A stretch of 64,000 nucleotides of DNA, taken from assembly GCA_021396245.1 (NCBI GenBank), contig WNYE01000127.1, forward strand, positions 17,391-81,390, written 5' to 3'. This DNA comes from Sporothrix humicola (lineage: Eukaryota > Ascomycota > Sordariomycetes > Ophiostomatales > Ophiostomataceae). Numbering within the stretch: position 1 is the stretch's first letter; the number at the start of each line of letters is the position of its first letter. The notes under the pieces were generated by a model. It made no database searches, was not told the DNA's origin, and saw only the letters and a list, made by a program, of their open reading frames with translations. This document shows, one piece after another, positions 24,002-35,063 of this stretch. Both the position numbers and the translations under genes were made by a program.

Positions 24002-25336
24002 GTAGCCCGAGCTTAAGCTTGAGCTCAAAGTTGTGGATGCGGATGCCTTGATGCCAGAGGCAGCCTGGGGATGACGCCTCTGATTAATATTCACAAGAAA
24101 TCGCAAAGTCGATGAAATCAGCAGATGCTCGCTTTACTGTTCGGATGTTCGGCTAAGGGAGACTGGTGAAGAAGCTGTAAAAAGAAAAAAAAAGAAATCG
24201 ATGACCCTCTAGAAATGTGTTTAAAGATGACTCGTAATAGTTCTCGAGTAAGCGTCTCAACGATGAGTCCAACTCTTGGAAGCGGGCGCCGGCGCAGTAC
24301 TTATATGCGGATGCGCAATGGCGCAGCCCGTTGTTTGCCGCCGCTAATCAGAGTCCCCCCGCAATTTGGCAATCGCTCGCCCAAAGATAACATTTCGCTG
24401 TGGAAGCACGCAATCTAGCGGCGTGCGCAGCGAAAACACCCTTGGAATAGCGCGCCAAAATACAAATACGTCAGACTCGACACTACGGGACTTACATAAT
24501 ACACACCGAAAATACTTGGTTGAACGCCGTTGTGCATCCGTTGAACATCGTTGTTTACTTGTTGTATTTAGTTGCAAAGTACCATAATGATGACTTTTTG
24601 CAGAGTTTTTGAAGAGTTTTTATTGAATACTTTCTCTTTTTTGGAAGGTTAAAACGATAGTTGAATGTATGGTAGAAGTAGAGCACAAAGCATCGATTAA
24701 TTTTCATCCGTCCTTTTTCTTTCTCCTTGCTTGCCGAAATTCAATGATGCTTTGATGGCTATTACTCTGTAGTGCCTTGACGATAGTCATGACCATCAAG
24801 TACTGTACATGTGAACAGCACTAGTATCTTAACCTTGATACAAGATCAAAATCACTGATAGATCACGTTTTTGCATGAAACCGACGTCATGTCGAGAGAT
24901 AAGTCATCAAGGACAAGAAAGTAATGAAGCGCCGCTACGCTGCTATAGTTTATTATACCCTAATGTCCCTTTGCCTGGTCCGTGGATGATTTCCCCTCCT
25001 GATGCTATGGAACGCGCAAAAAACGTAATTGGGACATGCCCCTACCCTGAGAACAATGGGTTTAAAAAGATGATGGAAAAAAGAGAAATAAGTCAAGACG
25101 CCGCTGAGATTCTAGATGAAGTTGAGTTTCCGTAAACCCGTTTCTGGACCATACAAGAAGGGGGGCATATAAAAACAAGAGGAAAGGGGAAAAAAATAAA
25201 GGACAAAGAGTATAGATATAATACAAGACACGTCAAGTGCGTGTGTTCATCTGACCACCAAAACAGGTCGATGAAATGATGTAGGTGGGCCTCTCATCAA
25301 TAGGCCGCATCCAATGATAATGTCTTGCCATCTTGC
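24002..25336. other. intergenic DNA, AT-richer, no gene recognised
   Basis: Permease promoter and 3' flank of the cyclin gene. Base composition is more AT-rich than in neighbouring genes, especially around 24.4-24.9 kb. No transposon terminal repeat or coding domain was found by eye. Confidence 0.55.
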
Positions 25337-28300
25337 CTAGTTGTTGAACTGAGACTGTTGGTGGGCATACGCTTGAGCCTGGGCCTGAGCCTGGGCTTGT
25401 GCTTGAGCCTGGGCTGCCTGGACCTGCGCAATTTGGTGCTGCTGCTGTTGAATCTGCTGAGCCTGCTGCTGCACCTGCTTGGCACGAGCATCGCGTAGTG
25501 GCATCTGTTGCATGGCCTGCTGCTGTTGCTGCTGCTGCTGCTGGAGAGCATGGATCGGGGTCAGCGAGGCGCCGTGGCGGATCGGGCCGGCGCCGTACTG
25601 CTGCATGCCCTGGAACTCGGGGACGATGCCCGACCGCAGATCGTTGGGGCGGCCCAGCGGCTGGTAGTACATTTGAGTCGGCGGGATCAGGATGGGACCC
25701 AGGGTCTGGTAGTCCTGCAGGCTCGACGTCGGCGGCGGGTTGAGGAGCATGTGCACGTTGCGGATCGGGCGGTACGGGCTGGCACGCTGCTGCAGGTAGA
25801 CGGAGGGCGAGTGGGTGAGCGGAGTGTGGACGCCGCTGGCGAGGTGGGGGAAGTTCTCGGCCAGCGGTGATGAGTTTGCGGCTGCTGCGTAGACGGGCGT
25901 GAGCGCGTTCATGGGGCTCATCCGCTTTGTGGGTGTGCTAAACGTTTGCGGAGGCGGGTACGAAGGCAGGGCTGAGTTGCCTGCGGCAGCGCCGCCGGCG
26001 GTCGGCATGGTAGGCTGTTGCGTAATGCTCGTGGTGGGTGCCAAGGTCGTCTGAAGCGCCGGGATCGAGGGAACACCTGCCGAGGGCATAGCCGGCCCGC
26101 TGGGGCCAGCACTGGACGGGTAGACAGTCGCCATGGCACGCACGCCGTGAAGAAGAGGCGGCAGTGCCACGGCTCCTTGCGACTGTGCCACTTGGGCCAG
26201 CTGCTGCTGCTGCTGCTGCTGCTGGGGGATCTGCATGGTCTGGTAGTTTGCGAGTGCGCTGTTCTGGAGTTGGTGCTGGGTCGGGAGCTGCATTTGCGCT
26301 GCGGCCGTGTTGAGAGTCAGCTGCGGCGCTGGCAAGCGACGAATGTCGGCGGGCGTCGCCATAACAGTCGAGGGCGCGCTATCCATCGAAGAGCTGAATG
26401 TGCTCGCAAAGCTAGGCGAAGTAGATGTAGTAGAGGCTCCCAAACCGGACATTGCGGACATGGCAGAGGGCGCTTGAGTCCGGTTCTGCGATGAAACTGG
26501 CGCGGGCAACGATACAGGCGAGACAAAGCGAGACGACCGCTTCGGCGGCGGCTCTGTGATATCCTCGAAAGACATGGACCGCTTCGAGTTTCCATTCCGA
26601 CCGTTCGGCGCGGTGTCGATTTGAGGCGTTGCCAGCTGGCCGGGCCACGCAGGCATTTGCACCACTGTAGCAGGAGGAGCAAAGTTGGAGCGAGATGTAG
26701 GCGAGAAGTTGGACACCTGGACGGTGCCAGCCACAGATGTGGGCGACAAGTTGACGGCATTCATAGCCGGCTGGTAGGTCGTTGGCGATGACATGGGCGA
26801 CACGATTGGCCGAGACGCTGTAAGAGCAGGTGGCGACAGTGTCGACTTCGATGCACGCTCATAGTACATGCGGTACTTGGCCAGCATCGTCAACCAATCC
26901 TCCCACTCCTTCTTGGAGACGAGCAAGCTGTACCGCATATTGCTCAGAAATTCCACCTCCATAACATGGATCTCCTTAACGTTGAGCCCCGAAACGTCGG
27001 ACCAAGTCTTGTTCGTATACGTATTATCATCAAGAACTGTATGCATGTATATGATTAGTCATCTAGCGCATATGCACTTACACGGAAGAAGGCCAAAGTA
27101 ACTTACACTTGTTTCCCAACATCAGAGCTACCGTTAGGAGCCGGAACTCGCTCCCTGGCTTGCCACGGACAATCAGGTTGAGTGACTTGAGGCGAAAGAT
27201 GAAGAGTAGGGCCAGTAGAATCACGTTCTGCGTCACCTGCGTGGTATTAATCATGCGAGTAACCCAAGAACGGAAAGCATCGGTAGGGAACGCGTTGGGA
27301 GATAGTCGAGGCACCCATGCATCGGCAGGGAGCTCGTCAATCTTGTTGGCTTTAATGAAGACCTCGATCGTCTCGAACCAGAACAAGCACGTCATCTGTG
27401 TAGAGGGGTATGCTGGTTAGCAGACTAGATTCATCAAATTGGATCACATGCATCTCGTGCGTAATGCGTAAACTGTCAAAAAGACGATGACTCCTCTTTC
27501 TCTTGTCCACCGTCCCCTCCCTCTCCAGCTTTTCTTCTTTTCTTTTTTTCTTGGGGTCTTTTTCTGCGGTTATCGCATGAACGTACCTCTGCCGTAAAGT
27601 CGGAAATGCTTCCACCTTTAGGGCTGATGCATCTTGGGACCTCTGGGCTGTGCATAACCATGGCCAACGAGTCCTCCTCTGTTATGGATATCGCTGGCCG
27701 GTGCGCTGGCGGCCTGGACACGCTTGTATTTGAGTTTGCAAGCACCGCAAGACTGTTTGCGGTAGAGGATGCGGTCTGGTCGGGCAGGAGACCGCCGTTT
27801 GATGGTAGCTGGTGATCGACCATTGTTGGCTGTCGGGAGCCGTGCGGCGTGGCATCCGGCGGTGTGAGGAAGCTAGACTGTGACCGAGCAACCGACGGCT
27901 GCTGCAGCTGGTATGCCTGTTGTGATTTCGGAGCTTGTAATGCGTCGATACCGTGGTTCATAGACCGGGCAACGTTGTTGTGGTGGTGGTCGTTGATCGT
28001 GGTGGGCGGAGAGGGTCCAAGTGTGAGGGCAGAGTGTGCTTCGCTGAGGATGGCTCGTCTCCGGTCGGCGTCAGCGGCGTGTGACGATGCTCCGACATGG
28101 TGACGGCTGTCGTAGTCGGTCAGGCCTCCCGAATGGTGGTGCAGGTGAGGATGTGTGAGGCTGCCCATAGCGCCGTAGTGGTCGTCGCCTGGTGGTGTGC
28201 GAAGACCGCCCGGAGCGCTGGACTGCGCGTATCGTTTGGATGCCGCAGTCGTCGAGCCCGTGAAAAAGGCCGGCGGCTGGAGCGTATGTAGGTGTTTCGT

Positions 28301-28411
28301 AGTATCGTGCGGTGGAGGGAGACGTCGTGATACGGCCGAGTGATGGTATTGTGAGGACAATGGTGAGGTCGGCGGCGGTGGGAGAACAAAGGTCGAGCTG
28401 TGCGGATACAT
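25337..28411 (-). CDS. Pho85-type cyclin, Clg1/Mug80-like, with long disordered arms and polyQ
   Basis: Predicted CDK-binding cyclin of 937 residues. Exons: 28411-27587, 27395-27107 and 27036-25337; introns are 191 and 70 nt with GTACGT and GTAAGT donors and CAG acceptors. The cyclin box is split over exons 2 and 3, about residues 276-425: TCLFWFETIEVFIKANK, ADAWVPRLSPNAFPTDAFRSW, QNVILLALLFIFRLK, EFRLLTVALMLGNKFLDDNTY, then TWSDVSGLNVKEIHVMEVEFL. The last segment, with invariant Glu residues, is typical of fungal PCL-type cyclins that bind Pho85-like kinases. The N-terminal 275 residues are His/Ser/Pro-rich, and the C-terminal 500 residues hold Ser/Thr-Pro sites, polyQ tracts and an Ala-Gln dipeptide repeat. 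The ATG at 28411 is the first in-frame ATG; frames extending upstream would need a TTG start. The specific kinase partner is inferred, not shown. Confidence 0.87.
25370..25424 (-). repeat. hexanucleotide repeat coding Ala-Gln dipeptides
   Basis: Near the cyclin C-terminus, degenerate 6-bp units of the type GCCTGG/GCCTGA (plus strand) encode about eight consecutive Ala-Gln pairs. The array is in frame with the gene, so unit gain or loss would change only the tail length. Confidence 0.85.
25509..25545 (-). repeat. CAG-type repeat coding polyglutamine (array 1)
   Basis: A run of GCTGCTGTT/GCTGCT units on the plus strand encodes a polyQ tract followed by AMQQM in the cyclin tail. Confidence 0.85.
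26201..26223 (-). repeat. CAG repeat coding polyglutamine (array 2)
   Basis: An uninterrupted CTG run on the plus strand, equivalent to CAG in the coding strand, encodes about eight glutamines in the cyclin's C-terminal half. Pure CAG runs are prone to length change. Confidence 0.9.
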
Positions 28412-29455
28412 TTGTGGTCGGCGGAGAGGCGGGAGAGAAGTAAGAAAGCAGGCAACTGGCCGCTCGACACGTACGGCCGGCCCGGTCTGGTCAAGGGATT
28501 GCGTATTGTAAGAAGATTTCGTCAACAAGGCTCCGGCGTAGATAGAAAGGCCAAGGCTGTGTTTAGTACGGGTACTTGTGACGGTGTTATGATCGAGCTT
28601 CGGACGGTTGTGCTAGGGTCCTGATCGTTGTCGACTGGTGCGATATAGCAAAGCAGACCCAACAGGGCTTAATCAGGGTCCGTCGGTTTGAATTAGTGTA
28701 GAGGATGTGCAATGAACTGCCATTCACTGTGCCGTCGATAATGGTGAAGCTCGAGGATGTAATAATGCAGGAGATGTGGCCAAGTCGTGATATCGAGGTG
28801 GTGATGCCTCGTCGCTGGGGACTTTTTAGGTATATTCCGTGCCCATTGTTGTTGCGTTCCTGGCTAGATCGCGGGCAGCCCTCTCGAGTCTTCGGTCAAA
28901 GCTCAAGGCGGGGGAAGAAAGGATCGCAACGGATGTGATATGTTATATTCTCTGTATTTTCTGTATTGTTGTTGTGGTGGTCGTGATTGGGGCAAAACGT
29001 GCCGTTCGCGCGGTTGGAAAACAATGGCAAAAAAGGTGGAAGAGCTTCCGGTCGTCAGAGATTGGCGTCCCAAAGAGAGGGTCAGAGTGTATAGAGGCAG
29101 AGGTGAATGGCGGCGGGCTTGGTTATACACGGCTGGGAGGATGTTTGGAAACGTGCGGCAGGCGGGCTGCGAAGCTCGCAAAGGTGAATTCGAGGTGGTG
29201 TGGGAGTTGGCAGAATTTGAGGAAGAAGTGGGAGGTGAGCAGAACAGTCGAAAAGTCAAAGTCCTGATGCGCGGGACGGACAGCAGCCAAATCAGGAAGG
29301 AACGATCGGTATATGTCGAGATGCAAAAACAAAAAAGAAAAGAGCGGGTGAGGGAAGGAGTGAAAGATAAAAGGAATGTGAACAGGAAAAGCAGAAAAGA
29401 AGGAAGAAAGACAATGAAGTTCAAAAGAGTGATGCTCGCCTGCCGACGTAGTCGT

Positions 29456-29459
<4 letters not shown>

Positions 29460-29487
<28 letters not shown>

Positions 29488-29519
29488 GGCCCCCCCCCAC
29501 CCCCCCCGCGGGGCGGCGT

Positions 29520-29561
<42 letters not shown>

Positions 29562-29704
29562 NNNNNNNNNNTAAAAATTTCGGTTTTATTTTAATGGGTT
29601 GCATAAAAAACCCAATACCACAAAACGGGTGGTCGGGGCGCATGGTAATGGCCCGGGGTGGGTTTTTTTTTTTTTTTTTTCGCCCCCCCCCCCCCCCCCC
29701 CCCG
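29460..29704. other. assembly gap with homopolymer-flanked low-quality sequence
   Basis: A C-run (29460-29487), mixed C/G tract, G-run (29521-29561), ten N (29562-29571), about 90 bases of odd AT-rich sequence, a T-run (29663-29680) and a C-run (29683-29703) follow each other. The N block is an explicit gap of unknown true size. The homopolymers on both sides look like sequencing or gap-filling artefacts rather than biology, so no frame crossing this region should be trusted. Confidence 0.9.
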
Positions 29705-32700
29705 TCGCATGGAAGACCTTCTCTCCCTCGTTTCTGTAATTAGTTTGCGTGGTGGTGGAGGTGGTGGACGATGTGGAGGTTTGTGGAGGTCAACAACGAC
29801 GACAAAGACACAGGTGGACAAGCGTGTAAGTAAGGCAGCCAATATACGAGAGGGGCGTGTGAAAGGTAAAAAGGCACGAAAAAGAGTCCAAAATACTTTG
29901 CGGACAGTGACAGGCAGGGCCATTCGGATGTACCTTTTAGCCCGCGGTAGTGCGTAATGGTACGTGAATGTTACTCCGTAGTGTGCTGTAGCCTGTGTAG
30001 CGCCACTTTTGGCGGCGGCGAGAGCGGCCACTGGCACCAATACTTTTTGGTCTCCTTGTTCTCCTTGGTGTCTCCTTCCCTGGATGCAAGTTGGTAGTGG
30101 CTGGCGAAGAGCAGGGCGCGGCCACTGGCGCGCACACACGCGGAGGGGAAGGAAGGAAGGAGGGAGGTGGGGAGCTTTCCCGAAGTCGTTTCGAGGGCTG
30201 GCAGGCGAATCAGAAGGAAGGTGCGGCCTGTGGCCCCAGTAGCAGCAGCAGGGAGACGACCAAAAAAGCAACCAAAAAGCAGAAAAGAGAGACAAGGGAC
30301 CCAGAGAAAAGAGAAACCCAGAACACAGACCGTGAGAAAACCTGCCAGGGTTCTTGGATGGAGTTGCTCTTCGTCCAGGCGACGGGGCAAGCAGACGCCC
30401 GACAAACAGGAAAATCACACAAACTCATACACACACAAACAAACGAATACGCAAATGAAAATCATCAGAAGGCGTCAATAGACACAATTACGTGGGCATG
30501 GCGGCACAAGGCAGGAATGCAATAGAATCGACACAAACATCCAACAAATACGGATGAGAGGGAAGGTACGGAGTACGTACGACAAGGCAAGGCCAGACAA
30601 AGGATGGCGTTTTGTGGGTGTGTCCCGGTGATGTGTGTCGCAGAGAGAAAAAGAGTGTGACCCCCGGGGGGCAGACAGGCCCTGCAACCTGTTAAAGTGG
30701 TTGCCCCATTGTGAAGTGTGAGAGTGGAAAGTGCGTGCCTTTTTTGGGGAAGGGACGGTCAGGGCCAGGGAAGGCACTCCGTGCCGAGCAACGAATGCAT
30801 TTGAAATGCGCGACAATCTGTACGAAGGACGTTGCACACACAGCATGTGGCCCAGTCGTCCCTGCCCCCTTTCAAGCGTATGATCGTGAATGAAGTTCAA
30901 CGTGAGAAACAGGCCCAACAAAAAAGGGAAAGAGAAAGAGCGGCACATGCAGTTTCTCCGTGGCTTTTGCTGCACTTTACACCTGGCAGTGCCTTCCTTT
31001 ATCCCCCTCGCTCCTTCCTCTTTCTCAGACACCAACGATACAATGACGAGTTGGGAAGTCACGAATGACAGTGGCAGTCCGCGCGCGCGAGAAGCAGGTA
31101 TCGTATTCCGAAGCAGAGCCCAGCTCAGAGCCAGAAAAATAATTATGGGGCCAGGCCATGCCAGTCGTGGGACTGGGCTGGAGCCAAGCTGGCGAGAAAA
31201 AGGGCAGAAAAGGCAGGGCCCATCATCGCCTATTACGACGCAGCTGGGAAGCTGGGGCGGGGCGCGGTGACGGTGGGCGGCGCAGACGCTCCTTGTGTGT
31301 TCCCTTGTTCCATCCATCTAAAATAAGCAAGACGCAGACACGCTGAACCACAGCAGCAGTGTCATCCATCGTATTACGAGTACGAATTGGTCTGGAAGCT
31401 GCTTGCCCGGCTGTCAGAAACAGAAACAAAAATGAAAAAGAAAAGGCAAAAAGGAAAGAGCGATTGAGAAGCATCGGTCATCTGATCAATTTCTCCTTTT
31501 TGTCTGCTTTTTTGCGCATCGGTTGCTGGTCTGTCGTGCGGGTATCAGTCGTGCCTTCCCGTCTCGATGTTTTGGCCCTTCAGACCATTTTCAGGTCATG
31601 TTCCATGAAACGGGAAGGAGATAGTGAGCGGTCCCCCGTCCGCCGCCCGAAAACCCACGCCAAACACTTGTTCTTTTGCAAGTATCTTTTTGGGGGCTCC
31701 GCATCACATTTAAAACTTTTAATGGAAAACAGTTTTAATGGGAAGGGGAGGGGGATGTGCAAGGATGCAACCAGGCGACACACAGAACAGGGAAGGAAAG
31801 AGGGAAGAGACATAAAAAGAAACGCTACCACTATCTAGGAAAGACAAGAGGCCGCGCGAGCAGAAGCAGAAAACGCGGCGTCGTGGTATGTGCGCGCCAT
31901 GGCTGGAGTTTTGGCTTTGGATTTTGATGAAGCGGGTGGTACACCCGGGCTGTGCCTTGCCTTACTCCGTCCGTTGTCAGAAAGAGAGGCTAGAGTGTGC
32001 GGGAAAGGGAGACCGTCGACGAGCTGAGAGAATAAATCGATGGATTTCAGAATGGGAAGAAAGGGATGGATGAAAGTGAGAAAAGAGGCTGAGAATAATG
32101 GGAAAGAACCAAGGACTGAAAGATTGGCAGAGGAGAAGAAGGAAAGAGGCACAAAAGGCAAGAGCAATAGCGTCGAAAATCAAGCCCAGTAAAATAAGTG
32201 GGTCGGCGTTGGTTTTCTGCAGCTGCACTTGGACTCGATAGCACAAAGCGTCAGATAATAACCCAGCACGATACTCCATATTGGTGGCCATCTGACTCCG
32301 GCCAACACAGCACGTTACAGGCACAGTATCCGCTCTGCGCAACACGGCCTCTTTGTTGGCGGGTTACTATGTACAGGGTGTTGGGTCCGGTTGGGGGTTT
32401 GCCTTTGTATCTCAGCTTTCTCGTCGCTCTTGCCTTTTTGGCCGCATGTCTGCATGTCTTCTTTTTTTTTTGGTATTACTCCGCTGAGGTCCTGGCGCCT
32501 CGTTCGCTCTTTCCTTTGGAGCTTGGGAGCCTTTTGGTGCCTTTTTGCCTCTTGGCTCCTTCTCTTTTTCTTGAGGGGGGGTGATCCCGCGCTCCTTTCA
32601 TCCAAGCGGAACCCACTTTTCGATATGATTTGCCTTTTGGGGCCAAATGGCTCTTTGGGAACAGAGACCAGAAGGCCGAGGGACAAATGCAAGGGGGCAA

Positions 32701-34947
32701 CAAGAACAACGGGCAAAGTATCTTACTCTAACCCAAATGAATATGAAGGACAGCCCGAATCAATAAGGAGAGAGTCAAAAAGGGAAGGAAGCGAAAGAAA
32801 CGATAAAAAGGACACCGCACTCAATGGTATTCGAATAGACACGGTATCGAAAGGGAAGGCAGTGGCATCGACTTCGAATTGATAATTGAACGAATGGCAA
32901 GAGCATGTCGGGCGTGTGAATGAGAAAAAGGCCGGGAAAGAACGATGCCGATCCCCACAATTAAAGGAGGGAAAGAGCAAAAGAGCAAACAGGACCTCCC
33001 GTATTAGCCCCAGACACTGGCTCACAAAACATGCAGGTATCTTACTCCTTCCACCCCGTCATACCCGTCTGGTGAAGGGTGAAGGGTGTAAAAACGACGT
33101 CGCCCATGGCCTGTCGCCTGTCGCCTGTCGGTGGTCCCAAGTGGTCGAGATGCTGCTAGGATGGACAGACTATTTTGGAACCATGCCGGTTTCTTGGACT
33201 TTATCGTGTCGTATTGCTCGCCTCTTTTTCCGTTCTTTCATCTTTTCTTCGTTTCTCCGTCTTTCACAGCCGCTCTTTCCTTTTTGTATTTTTTTGTCTT
33301 TCTGACCTTGTCTCGCTTGGTTGAAGAAGGAAGGGGCAAGATAGGAAGAAAAGAGACAAACAGGGTGAATGGGGGCAATCCAGAACACTCATCGAGGGAA
33401 GGCACAATCAATATCTGAAGCCATTCAAATAAGTATTACAGTTTCGAAGAAACTTGTATCTTAATTGTGTTTCTGCAAGTGGTCGGAGTACCGGCTACAG
33501 CATTCCACAGTGATGCATCCCGCATTGACCCAAGTACCCTGCACTCGTTGGATGTACATATCTCATTGTCTGACGGTCTTGTCTCTTTGGAAAACTGATG
33601 CACCACAGCTTTTCATCAGCCTGGCGTTCTTTTCTCGGACAAGTGAAGGGAAAACAGAAAAGCGTGGCACCCACCCACACCAACGCTCTTTCCCTGCAGC
33701 CCCTTCCCCCTGCTTTCGCGCCTGCCTTGTCTGGCGCGGACTCTCGTTGGCTGAACCCCCGTAACAGGAAGGCATGATATTCTGGATATTCTTCAGGCCA
33801 TTTACAAGCAAGTACGACTCTCTCACGAAGCCCTGCAAAGGATGTCCCTTGTGGCGCTTGCAGTATTTGGAAGTGACGATGGTCGACAGTACGTGTACGG
33901 AATAAAAGATACTTGTATTACGCCGCATCTCACAATGTATCCTCCCGTATTTCAAATAACGCCCTTCCGCCAACAGTTCTGGGTGCTTCGTACTCGAGAT
34001 AGTGAGCAGCCAAGCGAGAACGGACAAGGTACCGAAAGTGCGAAAGTGCGAAAGTGATAAAGTGATGAGCATCTCTTTTGTTCCAAAACAACTAATGAAC
34101 AAGGCCGGAACAACAGGATGGACAGGATAGGAATAGGAATGGGAATATCCCAACATCAAAGGTTTCGACGAAGAAAGAGGGCGCCAATCATCATTAACCT
34201 TGAAAGAAGCGAAAGGCCAGAACCGCACTGGGGAAGGCAAAGAAGCAAAGACAGCGCTGAAAGAGACGCAGAAGAGACACAAAAGAGACCGAGCCAAGGC
34301 GCAGGCCAGACCAGCACCTTCCCGCATTCTCTGGCGCTCTTTCCTCAGAATCCCAACAGCGACAACGACAGCCCCTCGTCCAGAGACGGGGAAGGCAAGA
34401 GGCAGTCCTATCCCCGTTTAGGCTAGTGGCACCTTGATCATTTCAAAGAGTGAGAAGGACAAATGTCGAAATTGGCGACAGCACTCACAATGAAGTGGCA
34501 GACGCATCAAAGAGATTCGGCTGTTTCGCTGTCTCGTCCACCTCGTGTTGTATATCAAATGAAAGACAAAGTCGTGGTGGAAAAGAGGAAAGAGCGAGCT
34601 ACATTCTAGGAAAGACCCCTCGCCTGCACTTTCCTCCCTGTTGAGTTGAGTTGTGTTTGATCTTGAATTTTGAGTGTTCAATATTTGGGTATTGTGTTCA
34701 CCCTGCTCCTTCCATCTAGCTCTGCCTTGTTGCTTTTCACTTTGTGCCGGGGGTTTCGGTCGATCCACTTTTTTTGTCTTCTTTTTTGGGGAAAGCACGA
34801 CGAGGCGAGGAAACGACGAGACGCTTTCTTTGGGTCTTCGTCTTTTTGTCTCTTTTGCCTTTCTGTTCGAGTTTCTTCTGCACCTTTCTTTGCATTGCTG
34901 GAACACCAAAACCGCAAAAGAGCCAACAAAAGTGGGTGGGCCAGAGA

Positions 34948-34993
34948 CAAAAGCCAGAAGCCAGAAGCCAAAGCGAAAGCCAAAGCCAAAGCC
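34948..34993 (+). repeat. AAGCCA-type short tandem repeat
   Basis: Degenerate 6-7 bp units (AAAGCCAG, AAGCCAG, AAGCCAA, AAAGCCA) repeated about seven times in intergenic DNA. Confidence 0.7.
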
Positions 34994-35024
34994 CAGCACC
35001 TCGTCAACGAGGACCGAAACCTTT

Positions 35025-35063
35025 TCTCTTTTCCTCTTTTCCTCTTTTCCTCTTTTCCTCTTT
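35025..35063 (+). repeat. 8-bp tandem repeat (TCTTTTCC)
   Basis: Nearly five perfect copies of an 8-bp pyrimidine unit in intergenic DNA; a simple microsatellite. Confidence 0.85.

Noticed and set aside
28412..28528. N-terminal extension of the cyclin
   Set aside because: The upstream frame begins at a TTG codon; the first in-frame ATG is at 28411.
29460..29704. G-quadruplex or poly-purine regulatory element
   Set aside because: The homopolymers border N bases and are best explained as assembly or sequencing artefacts.
30475..31317. 280-codon open frame on minus strand
   Set aside because: Low-complexity, compositional sequence next to the assembly gap; nothing conserved recognised.
33563..34327. 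254-codon open frame on minus strand with hydrophobic start
   Set aside because: No recognisable domain; hydrophobic parts are scattered and the frame is not supported by neighbouring exons or a convincing start.
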